Origin: Halanaerobiales bacterium
GTDB taxonomy: Bacteria; Bacillota; Halanaerobiia; Halanaerobiales; M55B127
NCBI GenBank assembly: GCA_018334565.1
Contig: JAGXLU010000007.1
Span: 32,886 to 69,816 of the forward strand
Length of the DNA stretch: 36,931 nucleotides
Reading direction: 5' to 3'
Part shown: in pieces, positions 33,999-36,931 of the stretch
Numbering within the stretch: position 1 is the first letter of the stretch
How the letters are laid out: the number at the start of each line of letters is the position of its first letter
Program-made: the position numbers and the translations under genes
The notes under the pieces: model-generated
What the model was told of the DNA's origin: nothing
Databases searched by the model: none
Seen by the model: the letters and a program-made list of their open reading frames with translations, nothing else

Positions 33999-35015
33999 AT
34001 GTCTAAATATATTGCAGATGTTTATCGCAATAAACTTATTGAAAGTAGGCATAGAGGAGATGCTGCTGTAGTTGAGCCTGATGGTCAAATTAGTTATTTT
34101 TGTGGAAATCCAGAATATAATACATATTTAAGGTCAGCCGCTAAACCGTTTCAAATCTTGCCAGTCATTAATTCTGGAGCTGCTGATTTTTTTAACTTCT
34201 CAAATCGAGAAATAGCCGTGATGTGTTCTTCACATAATGGAGAAGAAAAGCATATAAAAGTTGTCAAAAATATACTAAAAAAAATAGAAGTAGAGGAAGA
34301 TAAACTTAAATGTGGAGTACATGATCCTATTTTTAAAAAAGCAGCCCACCAATTATATTTAGATGGTAAGAAGGCAACTGAAATTTATAATAATTGTTCC
34401 GGAAAACATGCTGCATTACTTTCTTTGTGTAAATATATGGATTGGGACATAAAAGACTATATTAGTCCTACACATCCTGTCCAGAAATTAATGGTAAAGA
34501 CAGTAAGTGAAGTTACCTCCTTAAAAAAAGAGGATATATATCTGGGAGAAGATGGTTGTGGAGTTGTAGTCTTTGGTCTGCCTGTAAAAAATATGGCCCT
34601 CGGCTTTGCCAGACTGGCTAACCCTGATTATTTACCACAACAATATAGAGAAGCTGCTAAAAGAATTACTAAAAGTATGAGTGATCACCCATATATGGTT
34701 GCTGGCAGTGAGAGATTTAATACCGACTTAATTGAAGTTATGGGTAATAAGTTAACTGGTAAAATGGGAGCTGAGGGGGTTTTCTGCTTGGGGTTGTTTG
34801 GTGGATCAGGTATTTGTGTAAAGATAGAAGACGGTAACTACAGGGCTTTAGCACCCGTAATAATAGATATATTAAAAAACATAGGAGTAATTTCTTCAGA
34901 CGAATTGAAAAAATTAAAAAAATACGAGAAACCCATCTTAAAAAATCATCACGACCATAGTGTTGGTTATATCGAATCAGTATTACAACTAAAAAAAGGA
35001 GTTGAAGAATTATGA
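33999..35015 (+). CDS. Asparaginase of the bacterial L-asparaginase II family (PF06089 type)
   Basis: A 338-residue cytoplasmic-looking protein without a signal peptide. It matches the Rhizobium-type asparaginase family: ESRHRGDAAVVEPDG near the N terminus, LRSAAKPFQILPVI, AVMCSSHNGEEKH, YNNCSGKHAALLSLCKYM and EDGCGVVVFGLPVKN. It should hydrolyse L-asparagine to aspartate and ammonia. ATG 33999 follows GGGGAGTG; an in-frame ATG at 33984 is part of that site. It overlaps the amidohydrolase gene by four bases, so both proteins may act on related amide or peptide substrates. Confidence 0.9.
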   Translation: MSKYIADVYRNKLIESRHRGDAAVVEPDGQISYFCGNPEYNTYLRSAAKPFQILPVINSGAADFFNFSNREIAVMCSSHNGEEKHIKVVKNILKKIEVEEDKLKCGVHDPIFKKAAHQLYLDGKKATEIYNNCSGKHAALLSLCKYMDWDIKDYISPTHPVQKLMVKTVSEVTSLKKEDIYLGEDGCGVVVFGLPVKNMALGFARLANPDYLPQQYREAAKRITKSMSDHPYMVAGSERFNTDLIEVMGNKLTGKMGAEGVFCLGLFGGSGICVKIEDGNYRALAPVIIDILKNIGVISSDELKKLKKYEKPILKNHHDHSVGYIESVLQLKKGVEEL

Positions 35016-36172
35016 TTTTAATCAAAGACGCTCAAATTATAACAATGGCCGAAACAAATTTTAAAAGAGGTTCTATATTAATAAAAAATGGCAAAATTGA
35101 TAAAATTGCTGATAAAATTGCTGTAAAAGATGAATATGAAGTTATAGAAGCAAAAAACTTAACTGTAATGCCGGGAATAATTGATGCCCATACTCATCTG
35201 GGAATCGGAGAAGGAGGGGTGGGCTGGGAAGGTCATGATTACAATGAAATGACCGATCCCATCACACCACATCTTAGGGCTATAGATGCTGTCAATCCAT
35301 CCGATGTAGATATCAGTGAAGCTTTAGAAAATGGGATAACAACTATTATGACTGGACCAGGTAGTGCAAATGTTATGGGTGGCGAAAATATGGTTATTAA
35401 GACTAACGGGCAAACCATCGATGATATGATTGTTAAAAATCCAGCCGGTATTAAAGCTGCCTTAGGAGAAAATCCGAAGAGGGTCTATAAAGAGAAAAAT
35501 AAGATTCCTACGACCAGGATGGGTATAGCTGCCGTACTGAGAGAAAATTTAATTAAAGCTGAGGATTATTTAGAAGAAAAAGAGTCAAACAAAAGTGAAA
35601 ATAAACCTTTTCAAAGGGATATAAAGATGGAAAGTTTGATTCGAGTTATTAATAAAGAGATACCTTTAAAAGTTCATGCCCATCGAGCTGATGATATAAT
35701 GACGGCTATCAGAATTGCCAAAGAATTTGATATTGATATAACCTTAGAACATTGTACTGAGGGTCATAAGGTTGCAGAAAAAATTGCTGAAACAGGTATT
35801 CCAGCTATTGTAGGGCCATCTATGACAGGTCGGGTAAAGGTTGAATTGAGTGAATTAAGTTTTAAAACTGCAGGGATTTTGGCTGAAGCTGGAGTAAAGA
35901 TAGCATTAATGAGTGACCATCCTGTTATTCCTGTTAAAAATGCCTTGGTTTATGCTGCATTAGCGGTCAAAGCAGGACTTTCTAAACAAGAAGCATTGAA
36001 AGCAATTACTATCAATCCAGCGGAAATTCTGGGTGTGGATGATCAACTGGGTAGCTTAGAAGTGGGTAAAGATGCTGATATAATAATTTTAAAGGGGAAC
36101 CCATTAAATATCAGTTCTCAAATAGTAAAAGTCTTGATCGATGGTGAAGTAGTAAAGAGAAAGTCTGATTAA
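35012..36172 (+). CDS. Metal-dependent amidohydrolase, imidazolonepropionase-like
   Basis: A 386-residue member of the amidohydrolase superfamily. The metal ligands are visible: PGIIDAHTHLG (H60, H62), VHAHRADD (H222/H224), LEHCTEGH (H247) and MSDHP (D302), followed by the C-terminal composite domain with LGSLEVGKDADIIIL. The substrate cannot be named; relatives act on amides, peptides or ring compounds. ATG overlaps the stop of the asparaginase gene (ATGA) and the ribosome site is AAGGAG. Confidence 0.88.
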   Translation: MILIKDAQIITMAETNFKRGSILIKNGKIDKIADKIAVKDEYEVIEAKNLTVMPGIIDAHTHLGIGEGGVGWEGHDYNEMTDPITPHLRAIDAVNPSDVDISEALENGITTIMTGPGSANVMGGENMVIKTNGQTIDDMIVKNPAGIKAALGENPKRVYKEKNKIPTTRMGIAAVLRENLIKAEDYLEEKESNKSENKPFQRDIKMESLIRVINKEIPLKVHAHRADDIMTAIRIAKEFDIDITLEHCTEGHKVAEKIAETGIPAIVGPSMTGRVKVELSELSFKTAGILAEAGVKIALMSDHPVIPVKNALVYAALAVKAGLSKQEALKAITINPAEILGVDDQLGSLEVGKDADIIILKGNPLNISSQIVKVLIDGEVVKRKSD

Positions 36173-36267
36173 AAAATAACAATTTAAAAGATATCTACCA
36201 TTTTTGAAAAAATAATGGCAAAGTTATATATTTTATAGGGAGAAAACCCGAGGGGCTTGCTTTCTGG
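36173..36267. other. Short spacer before the IS remnant
   Basis: No gene is visible. GGGAGAAAACCCGAGGGG at 36239-36256 has a small inverted repeat (GGG-AGAAAA-CCC) that might be a worn-down end of the following IS remnant or a weak terminator of the asparaginase-amidohydrolase operon; T-rich sequence does not follow, so the second is less likely. Confidence 0.25.
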
Positions 36268-36589
36268 ATGAATGTCGATATTTTAAAGGTAATTCGATAT
36301 TGTTTAAAAAGTATTCTTGCTGATTTATGCAATAAATATCAATATAAAATTTTAGAATTAGAAGTAATGCCAGATCATATACACATTTTCCTATTAGCTA
36401 AACCGACAATAACACCTACTGATATAGTTAGGGCTTTAAAAAGCATTTCTGCAATAAAGCTATTTAAAGAACATCCTAAACTAAAGAAGAAATATAAATA
36501 GTTGAGAGAAGTTGATAGTATTTCGCCACAACAATCTCTAAAAGATTTAGGAATAAAGAGCAAAGAACCCACCCTTTTTTCAAATGGGT
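36268..36589 (+). pseudogene. Remnant of an IS200/IS605-type element (tnpA fragment)
   Basis: The 77-codon fragment carries YQYKILELEVMPDHIHIFLL with the HUH motif (HIH), followed by AKPTITPTDIVRALKSISAI and KLKKKYK, matching the middle of Y1 transposases. It lacks the usual N terminus and, after TAG at 36499-36501, the C-terminal helix with the catalytic tyrosine. The frame continues past the TAG for 29 more codons (to TGA at 36589-36591 region) with a sequence I do not recognise, perhaps from an internal deletion joining another IS gene. A stem CACCC/GGGTG (36570-36590) may be an element end. Confidence 0.8.
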
Positions 36590-36652
36590 GATGAATTTGC
36601 TCGGTCTTGATTATGTCATACCATTTGTAACATCAACAAACTTATATTACAA

Positions 36653-36681
36653 TTGACTTCATAACTTTTTGATTATATACT
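36653..36681 (+). promoter_or_regulatory. Promoter of the IS200/IS605 transposase
   Basis: TTGACT (36653-36658), 17-base spacer, TATACT (36676-36681), only 17 bases before the transposase start codon at 36698; one of the best promoter matches in the window. Confidence 0.6.
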
Positions 36682-36697
36682 ATATGTAAAAAAGTTG

Positions 36698-36931
36698 ATG
36701 GCTATGGGCAACAAAAATAACTTGGTTCACGCACGAACTTGTGTTTATAATGTCGGATATCACATTATCTTTACAACCAAATACCGAAAAAAAGTTTTCA
36801 AAGACGAGATTGAATCTAGCCTTAAAGATATATTATATCAAGTAGCCGATGATAAAGAGTTTATTATCGAAACGATGGAAATAATGCCAGATCATGTTCA
36901 TCTGTTTGCAACAGCTCACCCTAAAATTTCT
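36698..36931 (+). CDS. tnpA: IS200/IS605-family transposase TnpA, 5' part
   Basis: The first 78 codons of a Y1 HUH transposase, cut off by the window end. It shows CVYNVGYHIIFTTKYRKKVF and ETMEIMPDHVHLFATAHPKI, with the HUH motif HVH and no stop or frameshift in the part seen. ATG 36698 is used; ATG 36704 is an in-frame alternative. These enzymes move single-stranded DNA through hairpin ends using a tyrosine near the C terminus, which lies outside the window. Its presence directly after a decayed relative suggests a repeated insertion spot. Confidence 0.9.
   Translation, partial: MAMGNKNNLVHARTCVYNVGYHIIFTTKYRKKVFKDEIESSLKDILYQVADDKEFIIETMEIMPDHVHLFATAHPKIS

Noticed and set aside
1-36931. 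CRISPR arrays, tRNA or rRNA genes
   Set aside because: No regularly spaced repeats were seen, and no tRNA cloverleaf or rRNA segment was recognised by eye; a tRNAscan or Rfam run would settle this.

Overview
The window is AT-rich bacterial DNA whose gene order is that of a low-GC Firmicute. The S10-spc-alpha ribosomal super-operon runs directly into ecfA1-ecfA2-ecfT-truA and is followed by rplM-rpsI. The C- zinc-type S14, the frequent TTG starts behind strong AAGGAGG sites, the MazEF (EndoAI/EndoA) type toxin pair and the general protein style fit the Clostridia side of the phylum. A member of the Halanaerobiales is my best guess, but that is inference and not something the sequence proves.

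Layout. (1) 1-15093: the 3' end of tuf, then rpsJ-rplC-rplD-rplW-rplB-rpsS-rplV-rpsC-rplP-rpmC-rpsQ-rplN-rplX-rplE-rpsZ(S14)-rpsH-rplF-rplR-rpsE-rplO-secY-adk-map-infA-rpmJ-rpsM-rpsK-rpsD-rpoA-rplQ, all on the plus strand. The canonical rpmD (L30) gene between rpsE and rplO is absent. (2) 15125-18323: the ECF vitamin-transporter energy module and tRNA pseudouridine synthase TruA. (3) 18328-19332: rplM-rpsI with a clear promoter and an intrinsic terminator. (4) 19333-19954: an ORF-less group IIC intron sitting exactly behind that terminator. (5) 20034-22349: a three-gene AmmeMemoRadiSam cassette (LigB/Memo-like protein, AMMECR1 protein, radical SAM protein), a widely conserved system of unknown function. 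It converges on a degenerate CPBP-like membrane protein at 22346-23068 (minus strand). (6) 23189-27863: cdaA-cdaR-glmM-[glmS ribozyme]-glmS, joining c-di-AMP synthesis to amino-sugar precursor supply for the cell wall. (7) 27874-30907: acpS, the bifunctional NAD(P)HX repair gene nnr, a CBS-pair protein and dCTP deaminase. (8) 30964-33213: an SF1 (IGHMBP2/UPF1-like) helicase that carries a DbpA-type RNA-binding domain at its N terminus. (9) 33217-33964: a promoter, an immediate hairpin terminator, then a mazE-mazF toxin-antitoxin pair. (10) 33999-36172: an asparaginase and an amidohydrolase, translationally coupled. (11) 36173-36931: a decayed IS200/IS605 remnant followed by the start of an apparently intact IS200/IS605 transposase gene that runs out of the window.

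How it works together: most of the window is housekeeping translation machinery with dense, overlapping or closely spaced genes. The parts most worth a second look are the group IIC intron, the AmmeMemoRadiSam cassette, the RNA-binding helicase fusion, the missing L30 gene, the glmS ribozyme placed between glmM and glmS, and the promoter-terminator unit in front of mazEF.
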